From: Bradyrhizobium cenepequi
GTDB taxonomy: Bacteria; Pseudomonadota; Alphaproteobacteria; Rhizobiales; Xanthobacteraceae
NCBI RefSeq assembly: GCF_020329485.1
Contig: NZ_JAGKJI010000016.1
Span: forward strand, 1 to 64,000
Direction of reading: 5' to 3'
DNA length: 64,000 bases
A model generated the notes under the pieces. The model saw only the letters and a program-made list of their open reading frames with translations, searched no databases and had not been told where the DNA came from. A program made the position numbers and the translations under genes. Shown here one piece after another: positions 40,083 through 48,676 of this stretch (within the stretch, counting starts at the first letter, position 1; every line of letters begins with the position of its first letter).

Positions 40083-41119
40083 TCCTTCTCTTCTTCGACC
40101 TCGGGCGCTGCGAGCGAGCGCAGCACCAGGACGGGGAGGATCAGCGTGAAGACGATGACTTCCTTGAAGTTGCTGGCATAGAACGAGGAGAACGCCTCGA
40201 CGGTGCCGACGAGAATAGCTGCGACAGCCGTCAAGGGGTAGCTGACGAGACCGCCGATGATCGCTGCGATGAAACCTTTCAGGCCGATCAGGAAGCCGGT
40301 GTCGTAATAGAGCGTCGTGATCGGCACGATCAGGATTCCCGAGATGGCGCCGATCAGCGACGCCAGCAGGAAGGCGATCTGGCCTGATAACGTGGTGCGG
40401 ATGCCGACGAGGCGGGCGCCGAGCCGATTGACGGCGGTGGCGCGCAGCGCCTTGCCGGTCAGCGAGTAGCCGAAGAACAGCCAGAGCGCGACAATGAACG
40501 CAATGGTGAGGCCGTAGACTGCGAGGCTCTGGCCGGTGAAGCGGAGTGAGCCCGCCGTCAGCGCGACATTGGAGAGCGCCGGTCCGCGCAGGCCTTCGGC
40601 GCCGAAGAAGACGAGCCCCAGGCCCTGCAGCGCGAGGTGGCAGCCGACGGAGGCGATCAACAGCACCAGCACGGAAGTATGCGCGATCGGCTGGAACGCG
40701 ATGCGATAGAGGAACAGCCCGATCGCCGCCACGATCAGAAGCGCAAGCGCGATGTTGACGGCGATCGGCGTCTTCGGCCCGGCGAGTGCATAGGTCAGCA
40801 GACAGACGGCCAGCGGAAAGACGATGTCGACCGCGACGGCGCGCGCGACCAGGCGTGCATGCAGCGACTTCCGCGCAACGAACAGGTCGAGGCCGAACGC
40901 CACCAGGCCCATGGCGACTGCGAGCTTCGCGGTGCCCGGCACCTGGCCGGTCGCCAGCATGGCATAGCTCAGCGCGCCATAGGTGACGAACTCGCCCTGC
41001 GGGATCAGGATCACGCGCGTGACCGCGAACACCAGCACCAGGGCCAGCCCCAGCAAGGCGTAGATGGCGCCGTTGGTGATGCCGTCCTGCAGCAGGAACA
41101 GCATGATCGTCGTGTTCAA
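40079..41119 (-). CDS. ABC transporter permease, LivH type (cou locus)
   Basis: A LivH-type inner-membrane permease with the standard opening FLLQDGITNGAIYALLGLAL, then ILIPQGEFVTYGALSYAMLA, and FLIGLKGFIAAIIGGLVSYP before the C-terminus. I place the start at a TTG (41119), which has GGGGAG 9 nt upstream and gives 346 residues; an ATG at 41104 is also possible. The frame extends further upstream to 41224, but that part is not conserved and crosses the palindrome at 41217-41229. It is the first gene of the minus-strand cou transporter operon, divergent from the MarR gene. Confidence 0.9.
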   Translation of the reverse strand: MNTTIMLFLLQDGITNGAIYALLGLALVLVFAVTRVILIPQGEFVTYGALSYAMLATGQVPGTAKLAVAMGLVAFGLDLFVARKSLHARLVARAVAVDIVFPLAVCLLTYALAGPKTPIAVNIALALLIVAAIGLFLYRIAFQPIAHTSVLVLLIASVGCHLALQGLGLVFFGAEGLRGPALSNVALTAGSLRFTGQSLAVYGLTIAFIVALWLFFGYSLTGKALRATAVNRLGARLVGIRTTLSGQIAFLLASLIGAISGILIVPITTLYYDTGFLIGLKGFIAAIIGGLVSYPLTAVAAILVGTVEAFSSFYASNFKEVIVFTLILPVLVLRSLAAPEVEEEKD

Positions 41120-41199
41120 GGCCGAGCGCTCCCCCTCACGCGGCGGGCCGATCGACGCGTGCAACGTTCGATCGTCCGGTGTCGGCTGTTGAAAGCTGC

Positions 41200-41245
41200 C
41201 GACGTTTGATATAACTGATAACAATTATCGAATATAATCTCAAGG
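41200..41245. promoter_or_regulatory. AT-rich divergent control region with palindrome (cou transporter / MarR)
   Basis: Between the divergent LivH and MarR genes lies a strongly AT-rich patch holding the palindrome GATAACAATTATC (41217-41229), flanked by TTGATATAACT and GAATATAATC, which are weakly symmetric. It resembles the GTTATACTGTATAAC site before couA in composition, and both contain ATAAC. It is the likely autoregulatory and transporter operator of the MarR protein. Confidence 0.55.
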
Positions 41246-41293
41246 GCCGAAGCTTCGGCCACACCTTTCTATCGGGATTGCGAGCTTCGAGCG

Positions 41294-41812
41294 ATGACTG
41301 TTTCCAAGACCGCCGCCGATGCCGTCAAGGTTTCCCGCCCCGTCGCCAAGCAGGATCTGGACGCTTCGAGCGACGACGGCCTGCTGCAACTAGGGGAACT
41401 GTCCGGGCTATTGGGTTATGCGCTGAAGCGTGCACAGCTCAGGGTGTTCGAGGATTTCCTGCGCTGCGTCGCACCCTTGCAGCTCACGCCGGCGCAGTTC
41501 TCGGTGCTCTTGCTGCTCGACCAGAATCCCGGCCGCAATCAGACCGAGATCGCGAGTACGCTTGGCATCCTCCGGCCGAATTTCGTGGCGATGCTCGACG
41601 GGCTTGAGAGCCGCGAACTCTGCGCACGCATGCGCTCCACAAGCGACCGCCGCTCGCACATCGTCGTGCTGACCGACAAGGGCCGCGCCGTGCTGGCGCG
41701 CGCGAAGAAGCTTGTCGCCAACAAGCACGAGACGCGGCTGATCGAATTGCTGGGACCCGAGAACCACGCGGCGCTGCTCGATATGCTGGCGAAGATCGCG
41801 CACGAGTTTTGA
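41294..41812 (+). CDS. couR: MarR-family transcriptional regulator (CouR-like)
   Basis: A 172-residue winged-helix MarR protein. The HTH core reads QTEIASTLGILRPNFVAMLD, followed by the wing with RSTSDRRSHIVVLTDKG. The N-terminal helix LGELSGLLGYALKRAQLRVF forms part of the dimer interface. It is divergent from the cou transporter operon. In Rhodopseudomonas palustris, as I recall, a MarR protein at the equivalent place (CouR) represses couAB and is released by p-coumaroyl-CoA. The two AT-rich palindromes at 32365 and 41217 are its candidate operators. Confidence 0.87.
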   Translation: MTVSKTAADAVKVSRPVAKQDLDASSDDGLLQLGELSGLLGYALKRAQLRVFEDFLRCVAPLQLTPAQFSVLLLLDQNPGRNQTEIASTLGILRPNFVAMLDGLESRELCARMRSTSDRRSHIVVLTDKGRAVLARAKKLVANKHETRLIELLGPENHAALLDMLAKIAHEF

Positions 41813-41825
41813 GGTCGGAGCTAAA

Positions 41826-41878
41826 TAGGATGGGTAGAGCTCGATCGTGATGGGTTTCGCTCCGCTCTACCCATCCTA
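41826..41878. repeat. Shortened copy of the 32-bp inverted repeat
   Basis: Arms TAGGATGGGTAGAGC (41826-41840) and GCTCTACCCATCCTA (41864-41878) match the outer parts of the repeat at 32247-32332. The spacer retains GATGGGTTTCGCT but the matching left part is missing, so one arm has lost about 15 bp. Confidence 0.8.
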
Positions 41879-41921
41879 CGACTGTCGTCACCGTGAAAGC
41901 GGGACCTAACCGATCGTAACG

Positions 41922-43202
41922 TCAGTCCACCAAGATGACGCGGACGTCATTGACGTTGGTGAGCGTCGGGCCGGTCAGGAGCAGGTCGCCGGTTTGGGCG
42001 AAGAAGCCGCTGGCGTCGTTGTTTTCGAGATAGGCGTGGGGATCGAGGTCCTGCGATTTCATCTTGGCGAACGTGATATGGTCGATGACGGCACCGGCCG
42101 GATCATGGGCGTTGCCGGCACCGCCATCAGCGCCGTCGGTGTCCGCGGCAAGCGCCGAGATGTCGGTCATGCCCTTGAGCAGGTCGGCGAGCGCCAGCGC
42201 ATATTCCTGGTTGGGACCGCCGTGGCCATTGCCGCGCACGGTCACGGTCAATTCGCCGCCGGACAGGATCGCGACGCGCCTGCCCTCGCTGCGGGCCGCC
42301 AGCGCGAGCTGCGCGTGTGCGGCGGCAACCTCGCGCGCTTCGCCTTCAAGATCGGCGCCGAGATCGATGGTTGCATAGCCCGCCTCGCGCGCGACCTTGA
42401 CCGCGGCCTCGATCGAGGCCTTCGGCTTCGCGATCAGCTCGAACGTGGCGCGTGCAAAGGCGGCATCGCCTGTTTTGCAGCTTTCATTGCCGGGATCGTC
42501 GAGCGCGCGGCGCACGGCATCATCGACGGCAAGGCTGTATTTGGCGACGATGGCGCGTGCATCCGCAAGCGTGGTCCGATCGGGCACCGTGGGGCCGGAT
42601 GCGATCGCGGAAGGATCGTCCTGCGGCACGTCGGAAATCGCGAGCGTCACGATCTCGGCGCGCCGGCCTGCCCGCGCCAAGCGGCCACCCTTGATCCGCG
42701 ACAGATGTTTCCGCACGGTGTTGACCTCGCCGATCGGCGCCCCCGAGCGGAGCAGCGCGCGGTTCACCCGCTGCTTCTGCGCGAAACTGACACCTTCAAC
42801 TGGCGCGACCCAGTTGGCGGAGCCGCCGCCGGAGAGCAACACCAGCAACAAATCATCCGCGCTCGCCGTCGCCGCCAGCCGCAGCGTGTCGTCGGCGGCC
42901 TTCAGCCCGGCCTCGTCAGGGACGGGATGGCCGGCCTCGACCACCCTGATCCGGCGGGTGGGCACGCCATGGCCGTGGCGGGTGGTCGCGATCCCGGTCA
43001 GGAGCGCTGGATCGAGCTCGAGCGCGTCGAGATAGTGTCGCTCGGCCGCCGCCGCCATGGCGGCGCCGCCCTTGCCAGCGGCAAGCACGATCACCCTCCC
43101 CTTCGGCACCGGACGCAGGTGCGGCGCCAGCACGACATCCGGATGGGCGGCAGCTACCGCCGCATCGAAGATCGCGCGCAGGAGAGGGCGTCGGTCCGTC
43201 AT
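41922..43202 (-). CDS. Glycerate 2-kinase (type II glycerate kinase family)
   Basis: A 426-residue protein of the GckA/TtuD family, which phosphorylates D-glycerate to 2-phosphoglycerate; relatives were long annotated as hydroxypyruvate reductase. Family features are VIVLAAGKGGAAMAAAAERH, GHPVPDEAG, LLLVLLSGGGSANWVAPVEG, VAILSGGELTVTVRGNGHGG and DTDGADGGAGNAHDPAGAVI. Length matches the family. Its ATG shares one base with the stop of the preceding binding-protein gene (TGATG), so it is translationally coupled to that gene. The reason for linking glycerate metabolism to this receptor is unclear. Confidence 0.92.
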   Translation of the reverse strand: MTDRRPLLRAIFDAAVAAAHPDVVLAPHLRPVPKGRVIVLAAGKGGAAMAAAAERHYLDALELDPALLTGIATTRHGHGVPTRRIRVVEAGHPVPDEAGLKAADDTLRLAATASADDLLLVLLSGGGSANWVAPVEGVSFAQKQRVNRALLRSGAPIGEVNTVRKHLSRIKGGRLARAGRRAEIVTLAISDVPQDDPSAIASGPTVPDRTTLADARAIVAKYSLAVDDAVRRALDDPGNESCKTGDAAFARATFELIAKPKASIEAAVKVAREAGYATIDLGADLEGEAREVAAAHAQLALAARSEGRRVAILSGGELTVTVRGNGHGGPNQEYALALADLLKGMTDISALAADTDGADGGAGNAHDPAGAVIDHITFAKMKSQDLDPHAYLENNDASGFFAQTGDLLLTGPTLTNVNDVRVILVD

Positions 43203-44434
43203 CAGTTGCCGGTGATCTCGCCGCCGATGACCTCGCCGAACAGCTGCCAGCGCTCACCCTTGAACTGCATGAGCTGCAACTGCTCGATCGGCATGTAATC
43301 AGTCGCGCTCGTGGTCAGCGTCACGCCCGGTAACAGTCCGCCTTGCGCGAATTGCTTCAGGCTTTGCGCCTGCTTCATGACATTCTCCCGGGTCAGGTTG
43401 TCGCCGCAGCGACGGAGCACCTCTACCATGGTAGTCGCAAGGTTGTAACCGGTCATCGCTGAAGAGTCGATGCGGTTCATCTCGGGAAGATATTTCGCGA
43501 GCAGATCGTCGAACGCCTTGATGCCGGCATCGTTGGCCCACTGCGGATCGCTGACGTCCTTGGCATAAGCCGCCGAGATCACGCCCTGCGAGTTCTCAAC
43601 CCCCGCCGGCTTCATCACGGCCGCGGTCGAGGCGCTGACGTTGGAGATGATCGTGAGCGGCTTCCAGTTCATCTCGCCGAGCTTCTTGATCGCCTGCGCG
43701 CCGAACTTCGGCGTGGTGTAAAGCACCAGAACGTCGGGATTGGCAGATTTGATCTTCACCACGTGCGAATCGATGGTCGGCTCCGAGACCTCGTAGCTCT
43801 CCTCCACGACGATCCGCGAGGCGTCTGCGCCGAACCCATCCTTCAGGCCCTTCAGATAGTCCTTGCCCATATCGTCATTCTGATAGAGCACGGCCACCTT
43901 GGCGCCCGGCTTCTCCTTCATCAGGTATTTCGCGTAGATGCGCGCTTCGCTCTGGTAGCTCGGCAGCCAGCCCATGGTCCAAGGGAAGGTCTTCGGCTCG
44001 TTCCACTTGGTCGCGCCGGTGGCGACGAAGAGCTGCGGCACCTTCTTACTGTTGAGATATTTCTGGATCGCGGTGTTGGGCGCGGTGCCGAGCGTGCCGA
44101 CCAGCAGCAGAACCTCGTCGCTTTCCACCAGCTTGCGCGCCTGCTCGACCGTCTTCGGCGGGCTATAGGCATCGTCATAGCTGATAAAATTGATCTTGCG
44201 GCCGTTGATGCCGCCCTCATCGTTGACCTTCTTGAACATCGCGGCCATCGCCTTGCCGACGCTTCCGTAGGCGGAGGCCGGGCCGCTATAGGGTACGATG
44301 TTGCCGATCTTGATCTCGGTGTCCGTCGCACCGGTGTCATATTGCTTCTGGGCGAGTGCGGCAGAGGCAGCCGTGGCGGCTACGGCAAAGCTGAGGAATG
44401 CGGTTGCAAGGCGACGTCGGGTCGACATAGGCAT
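43202..44434 (-). CDS. ABC substrate-binding protein, paralogue 5 of the tandem array
   Basis: A type I periplasmic binding protein of about 410 residues. The signal peptide follows RRRLATAFLSFAVAATAASA and ends ALAQ. The mature protein opens DTEIKIGNIVPYSGPASAYG and has PQLFVATGATKWNEPKTF. It is the last and most divergent of five paralogues: KAMAAMFKKVNDEGGINGRK replaces the TEAAYFNKIN pattern of the others. AAGGAG lies 4 nt before the chosen ATG at 44434; an ATG two codons later is equally plausible. It is coupled to the glycerate kinase gene. A strong terminator-like hairpin upstream (44509-44539) separates it from paralogue 4. Confidence 0.92.
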   Translation of the reverse strand: MPMSTRRRLATAFLSFAVAATAASAALAQKQYDTGATDTEIKIGNIVPYSGPASAYGSVGKAMAAMFKKVNDEGGINGRKINFISYDDAYSPPKTVEQARKLVESDEVLLLVGTLGTAPNTAIQKYLNSKKVPQLFVATGATKWNEPKTFPWTMGWLPSYQSEARIYAKYLMKEKPGAKVAVLYQNDDMGKDYLKGLKDGFGADASRIVVEESYEVSEPTIDSHVVKIKSANPDVLVLYTTPKFGAQAIKKLGEMNWKPLTIISNVSASTAAVMKPAGVENSQGVISAAYAKDVSDPQWANDAGIKAFDDLLAKYLPEMNRIDSSAMTGYNLATTMVEVLRRCGDNLTRENVMKQAQSLKQFAQGGLLPGVTLTTSATDYMPIEQLQLMQFKGERWQLFGEVIGGEITGN

Positions 44435-44508
44435 AAGACTCCTTCGGAGCAAAAGCTCCCAGTTCTGGTGCGTCGCATTGATAGCGCGGAAAATCATGTT
44501 CGCAACAA

Positions 44509-44539
44509 AAAGCCCCTGCGACTCCGTCGCAGGGGCTTT
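44509..44539 (-). terminator. Intrinsic terminator between binding-protein paralogues 4 and 5
   Basis: Arms AAAGCCCCTGCGAC and GTCGCAGGGGCTTT form a perfect 14-bp stem with a 3-nt loop. On the minus strand it is followed by a T-rich TTGTTG. It lies 33 bp after the stop of paralogue 4. Confidence 0.85.
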
Positions 44540-44572
44540 GCGTGCTTAACTTCGGGTAACCGCAGCAGACCT

Positions 44573-45799
44573 TTAGCCGCCGACGTCAGCGCTGATGACG
44601 TCGCCGAACAGCTCCCACTTGTCGCCCTTGAATTTCATGAGCTGAAGCGAGCTGATCGGAGCAAAGTCGTTTGGTCCGGTGTTGATCTTGATGCCGGGCA
44701 GCAGGACTTCGGTACGGAAATCCTTCAGGCTCGCCGCCTGCTTCATGACGTTCTCGCGCGTCAGGTTGTCGCCACACTGCTTCAGCACCTGAACCAGCGT
44801 CTGCGCCACGCCGTAGCCGACCACGGTACCGCCGTCGAGCTTGTCGCCTTCCGGAAAATCCTTGGCCATGAAGGCATAGAATTCCTTCATGCCGGGATCG
44901 TTGTCCCACTGCTTGTCGGAGGCGTCCTTGAGGTAGGCCGCTGAGATGATGTCCTGGGCGTTCTCGAATCCGGCCGGCTTGAGCACGCTGCCCACGGAAG
45001 CCGAGACGTTGTTGAGGAAGTGCAGCGGCTTCCAGCCAATCTCAGCGTTCTTCTTGATCGCCTGCGCCGCAAACTTCGGCGTCGTGATATTGATGAAGAT
45101 GTCAGCGCCGGTGGCCTTGAGCTTGACCATATGGGAATCGATAGTCGGCTCGGAGGTCTCATAGCTTTCCTCGGCGACGATCATGCTGGAGGCCTTGGAC
45201 CCGAGCCCGTCCTTCAGACCTTTCAGATAGTCCTTGCCGTAGTCGTCGTTCTGGTAGAGCACCGCGATCTTGGCGTTCGGGTGGTTCTTGAGGATGTATT
45301 TGGCGTAGATCTGGGTTTCGCTCTGGTAGCTGGGCTGCCAGCCCATGGTCCACGGGAAATCTTTCGGATCGTTCCACTTGGTGGCGCCGGTGGCGACGAA
45401 GAGCTGCGGCACCTTCTTCGAGTTCATGTACTTCTGGATCGCCGTGTTCGGCGGTGTGCCGAGCGAATTGAAGATGAACAGCACCTCATCGCTTTCGACC
45501 AGCTTGCGCGCCTGCTCAACCGTCTTCGGCGGAGAATAAGCGTCGTCATAGGACACGAAATTGATCTTGCGGCCATTGATGCCGCCGGCGTCATTGATCT
45601 TCTTGAAGTAAGCGGCCTCGGTGCGGCCGATCACGCCATAGGCGGAGGCCGGTCCGCTATAGGGCATGATATTGCCGATCTTGATCTCGGTATCCGAGGC
45701 GCCGAGACCATATTTCTTCTGCGCCGAAGCGGTGCCGGCAGTGGCGGCAAGCAAGCCAAATGCGGCCGAAAGAATCGCAAGTTTTTTGATAACGGACAT
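44573..45799 (-). CDS. ABC substrate-binding protein, paralogue 4 of the tandem array
   Basis: A 408-residue type I binding protein. I chose the ATG giving MSVIKKLAILSAAFGLLAAT, which has GGGAGAGAG upstream; a start nine codons earlier is less likely. The signal peptide ends TASAQ. The mature protein reads DTEIKIGNIMPYSGPASAYG, FNSLGTPPNTAIQKYMNSKK and GATKWNDPKDFPWTMGWQPS. From KKNAEIGWKPLHFLNN through VSASVGSVLKPAGFENAQDI it is identical to paralogue 3, also at nearly every base, which suggests recent duplication or gene conversion. Confidence 0.93.
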   Translation of the reverse strand: MSVIKKLAILSAAFGLLAATAGTASAQKKYGLGASDTEIKIGNIMPYSGPASAYGVIGRTEAAYFKKINDAGGINGRKINFVSYDDAYSPPKTVEQARKLVESDEVLFIFNSLGTPPNTAIQKYMNSKKVPQLFVATGATKWNDPKDFPWTMGWQPSYQSETQIYAKYILKNHPNAKIAVLYQNDDYGKDYLKGLKDGLGSKASSMIVAEESYETSEPTIDSHMVKLKATGADIFINITTPKFAAQAIKKNAEIGWKPLHFLNNVSASVGSVLKPAGFENAQDIISAAYLKDASDKQWDNDPGMKEFYAFMAKDFPEGDKLDGGTVVGYGVAQTLVQVLKQCGDNLTRENVMKQAASLKDFRTEVLLPGIKINTGPNDFAPISSLQLMKFKGDKWELFGDVISADVGG

Positions 45800-45912
45800 T
45801 CCGTCTCTCTCCCTTTTGTATGACATGGATGCTGTGTCATGGCCTTCTTGATCTGAAAGCTCTTGGTATTAGCGGTATTGCTTACCACCTTGCCGACATT
45901 GCCTCAACAAGA

Positions 45913-45939
45913 AGCCCCTGCGGCAAAGCCGCAGAGGCT
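45913..45939 (-). terminator. Intrinsic terminator between binding-protein paralogues 3 and 4
   Basis: Arms AGCCCCTGCGGC and GCCGCAGAGGCT form a 12-bp stem with one mismatch and an AAA loop. On the minus strand it runs into CTTCTTGTTGAGG. It lies 26 bp after the stop of paralogue 3 and shares the CAACAA-AAGCCCC layout of the other three. Confidence 0.75.
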
Positions 45940-45965
45940 GCTCCTTTAGTAGTCAGCGTCGGCTG

Positions 45966-47195
45966 TCAGCCGCCGACATCACCGCTCAGGATATCGCCGA
46001 AGCGCTCCCAGGTGTCGCCCTTAAATTGCATGAGCTGCAGTTGCGCGAGTGGCGCGAAATCAGTCGGTGACGTGTTAACCTTGATGCCGGGCAAAAGCCC
46101 GCCGAGCTCGAGGTCACGGATGCTGGCGGCCCGCTTCATGACGTTCTCGCGGGTGAGATTGTCGCCGCAAGCCTTCAGCACATGCACCAGACCCTGCGCC
46201 ACCGTGTAGCCGTACATCACGGCGGAGTCCGAGCGATTGGCTTCGGGATAATACTTATCCAGGAATTCGTTCCAGGCGATCATGCCGGGATCGTTCTTCC
46301 ACTGTGGATCGGTCGGATCCTTCAGATAGTTCGAGGAGATGATATCCTGCGCGTTCTCGAAGCCGGCGGGCTTGAGCACGCTGCCCACGGAAGCCGAGAC
46401 GTTGTTGAGGAAGTGCAGCGGCTTCCAACCGATCTCGGCGTTCTTCTTGATCGCCTGCGCCGCAAATTTCGGCGTGGTGATGTTGAAGAAGACGTCGGCA
46501 CCCGTCGCTTTCAGTTTGACGATATGGGTGTCGATGGTGGGCTCGGAGACCTCGTAGCTCTCCTCGATCACGATCATTGACGCCGCCTTGCTGCCGAGGC
46601 CATCCCTGAAGCCTTTCAGATAGTCCTTGCCGTAATCATCGTTCTGATACAGCACCGCGATCCTGGCGTTCGGGTGGTTCTTGAGCATGTACTTGGCGTA
46701 GATGCTCGCCTCGCTCTGGTAGTTGGGCTGCCAGCCCATGGTCCAGGGAAAATCTTTCGGATCGTTCCACTTGGTGGCGCCGGTGGCGACGAAGAGCTGC
46801 GGCACCTTTTTCTGGTTCATGTATTTCTGGATCGCCGTGTTCGGCGGCGTGCCGAGCGAATTGAAGATGAGGAGCACCTCGTCGCTCTCGACCAGCTTGC
46901 GCGCCTGCTCGACCGTCTTCGGCGGGCTGTAAGCGTCGTCATAGGAAACGAAGCTGATCTTGCGGCCGTTGATGCCGCCCTCGGCGTTGATCTTGTTGAA
47001 ATAGGCCGCCTCAGTCTTGCCGATCACGCCATAGGCGGAGGCCGGTCCGCTGTAGGGCATGATGTTGCCGATCTTGATCTCGGTGTCAGTGGCGCCGACG
47101 TCGTATCTCTTCTGGGCGAGCGCATGGCCGCTGCTCACGGCCAGCAATGCGAGGGCGGCCGCAAGGGCCCCCAGCCGCAAATGGATGGCAGACAT
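45966..47195 (-). CDS. ABC substrate-binding protein, paralogue 3 of the tandem array
   Basis: A 409-residue type I binding protein with signal peptide LRLGALAAALALLAVSSGHA ending LAQ. The mature part opens KRYDVGATDTEIKIGNIMPY and contains EAAYFNKINAEGGINGRKIS and GATKWNDPKDFPWTMGWQPN. It is closest to paralogue 4. Terminators bound it on both sides, so it is probably expressed as its own unit or by read-through. The ligand is unknown; Liv-type receptors near pim and cou genes in this group bind aromatic acids, fatty acids or dicarboxylates. Confidence 0.93.
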   Translation of the reverse strand: MSAIHLRLGALAAALALLAVSSGHALAQKRYDVGATDTEIKIGNIMPYSGPASAYGVIGKTEAAYFNKINAEGGINGRKISFVSYDDAYSPPKTVEQARKLVESDEVLLIFNSLGTPPNTAIQKYMNQKKVPQLFVATGATKWNDPKDFPWTMGWQPNYQSEASIYAKYMLKNHPNARIAVLYQNDDYGKDYLKGFRDGLGSKAASMIVIEESYEVSEPTIDTHIVKLKATGADVFFNITTPKFAAQAIKKNAEIGWKPLHFLNNVSASVGSVLKPAGFENAQDIISSNYLKDPTDPQWKNDPGMIAWNEFLDKYYPEANRSDSAVMYGYTVAQGLVHVLKACGDNLTRENVMKRAASIRDLELGGLLPGIKVNTSPTDFAPLAQLQLMQFKGDTWERFGDILSGDVGG

Positions 47196-47299
47196 TGTGA
47201 TCTCCTTGGGATCATGGTGGATGTGTCATGTTTTTGGATTGGGAGCACTTTCCGGCTCCTCCCGGCATTGAATACCTTTGACTTGGTCCCGGCAACAAA

Positions 47300-47328
47300 A
47301 AGCCCCCGCGACGAGACGGCGGGGGCTT
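47300..47328 (-). terminator. Intrinsic terminator between binding-protein paralogues 2 and 3
   Basis: Arms AAGCCCCCGC and GCGGGGGCTT form a 10-bp stem with a 9-nt loop. On the minus strand it is followed by TTTTGTTGCC. It lies 39 bp after the stop of paralogue 2. Confidence 0.8.
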
Positions 47329-47367
47329 CAGAGTTGCTCCAGACGGGCGGATGCCGCCGAGGCGCTG

Positions 47368-48594
47368 TCAGTGCCCGAGCTTGCTGCTCATGACGGCCCC
47401 GAACAACTCCCACTTGTCTCCCTTGAAACGCATCATCTGCAGTTGCTTGATTGGCGCGAAGTCGGTCGGCGATGTGTTGATGGTGATGTCGGGCAGCAGC
47501 GTGTCGGGCGCGAAATCCTTCAAGCTCGCGGCCTGCTTCATGATGTTGGCACGGGTGAGATCGTCGCCGCACATCTCGAGCACCTTCACCATGGTTTGCG
47601 CCGCGCCGTAGCCATACACCACCGCGTCATCGCGCCGATCGGCTTCCGGATAATATTCTTGCTGGAACGCCAGGAATCGCTTCATGCCGGGATCGTTGTC
47701 CCATTGCGGGTCGGCGCCATCCTTGGTGTAGGTCGCCGACAAGACGCCCTGCACGTTCTCAAAGCCCGCCGGCTTCATCACGCCGCCGACGGACGTGGCA
47801 ACATTGGACACGATCTGCAGCGGCTTCCAGTTGAGCTCCGCCATCTTCTTGATCGCCTGAGCTGCAAATTTCGGCATCGCGACGTTGATGAACACGTCGA
47901 CGCCGGCGGCCTTCAGCTTGGCGAGGTGGCTCTCCATCGACGGCTCCGACGTCTCATAACTTTCTTCGGCGACAATCATCGCCGCCTTCTCGCCAAATCC
48001 GTCCCTCAAGCCCTTCACGTAGTCCTTGCCGAAATCGTCGTTCTGATAGAGCACGCCGACCTTGGCGTCCGGCTTCTCCTTCATGATGTATTTGGCATAG
48101 ATGCGCGCCTCGCTTTGGTAGTTCGGCTGCCAGCCCATGGTCCACGGAAACTCCTTCGGATGGTCCCACTTGCTGGCGCCGGACGCGACGAAGAGCTGCG
48201 GCACTCCCTTGCCGTTCAGGTATTTCTGGATCGCGAGGTTGGTGATCGTGCCGAGCGAGTTGAAGATCAGAAGCACGTCATCGCTCTCCACCAGCTTGCG
48301 CGCCTGCTCCACCGTCTTCGACGGGTTGTAGCCGTCGTCGTAGCTGATGAACTTGATCTTGCGACCGTTGATGCCGCCCTCGGCGTTGATCTTGTTGAAA
48401 TAGGCCGCTTCGGTCCTGCCGATCACGCCATAGCCGGACGCCGGTCCGCTATAGGGCATGATGTTGCCTATTCTGATCTCGGTGTCGTTGGCGCCGGTAT
48501 CGTAGTTCTTCTCCGCAAGCGCGCCGCCGGTGGTGACGGTGATCAGGGCAAGCGCGGCTGAAAGGGCAGTCAATCGCAAACGCAGGGCCGTCAT
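47368..48594 (-). CDS. ABC substrate-binding protein, paralogue 2 of the tandem array
   Basis: A 408-residue type I binding protein with signal peptide LRLTALSAALALITVTTGGA ending LAE. The mature protein has DTEIRIGNIMPYSGPASGYG and FVASGASKWDHPKEFPWTMG. The SGASKWDHP segment differs from the TGATKWNDP pattern in its four relatives. That lies in the hinge and pocket region, so its ligand may differ. Terminators lie on both sides. It has no dedicated permease genes and presumably docks to the LivHMGF complex encoded upstream. Confidence 0.93.
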   Translation of the reverse strand: MTALRLRLTALSAALALITVTTGGALAEKNYDTGANDTEIRIGNIMPYSGPASGYGVIGRTEAAYFNKINAEGGINGRKIKFISYDDGYNPSKTVEQARKLVESDDVLLIFNSLGTITNLAIQKYLNGKGVPQLFVASGASKWDHPKEFPWTMGWQPNYQSEARIYAKYIMKEKPDAKVGVLYQNDDFGKDYVKGLRDGFGEKAAMIVAEESYETSEPSMESHLAKLKAAGVDVFINVAMPKFAAQAIKKMAELNWKPLQIVSNVATSVGGVMKPAGFENVQGVLSATYTKDGADPQWDNDPGMKRFLAFQQEYYPEADRRDDAVVYGYGAAQTMVKVLEMCGDDLTRANIMKQAASLKDFAPDTLLPDITINTSPTDFAPIKQLQMMRFKGDKWELFGAVMSSKLGH

Positions 48595-48676
48595 TCGTTT
48601 CCTTCATCCTCGAGTGGATGCGTTTCTTGGAACTCCCGGGGTGCATTGAATGCGGTTCTCGCACCCTCAGTCAACA

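Noticed and set aside
38298..40181. A 627-codon plus-strand frame over the cou transporter genes
   Set aside because: It is antisense to a clear LivM-LivG fusion and is highly charged without domain signals.
41120..41224. Upstream extension of the cou LivH permease
   Set aside because: The extra residues are not conserved LivH sequence and would place the coding region across the AT-rich divergent control site.
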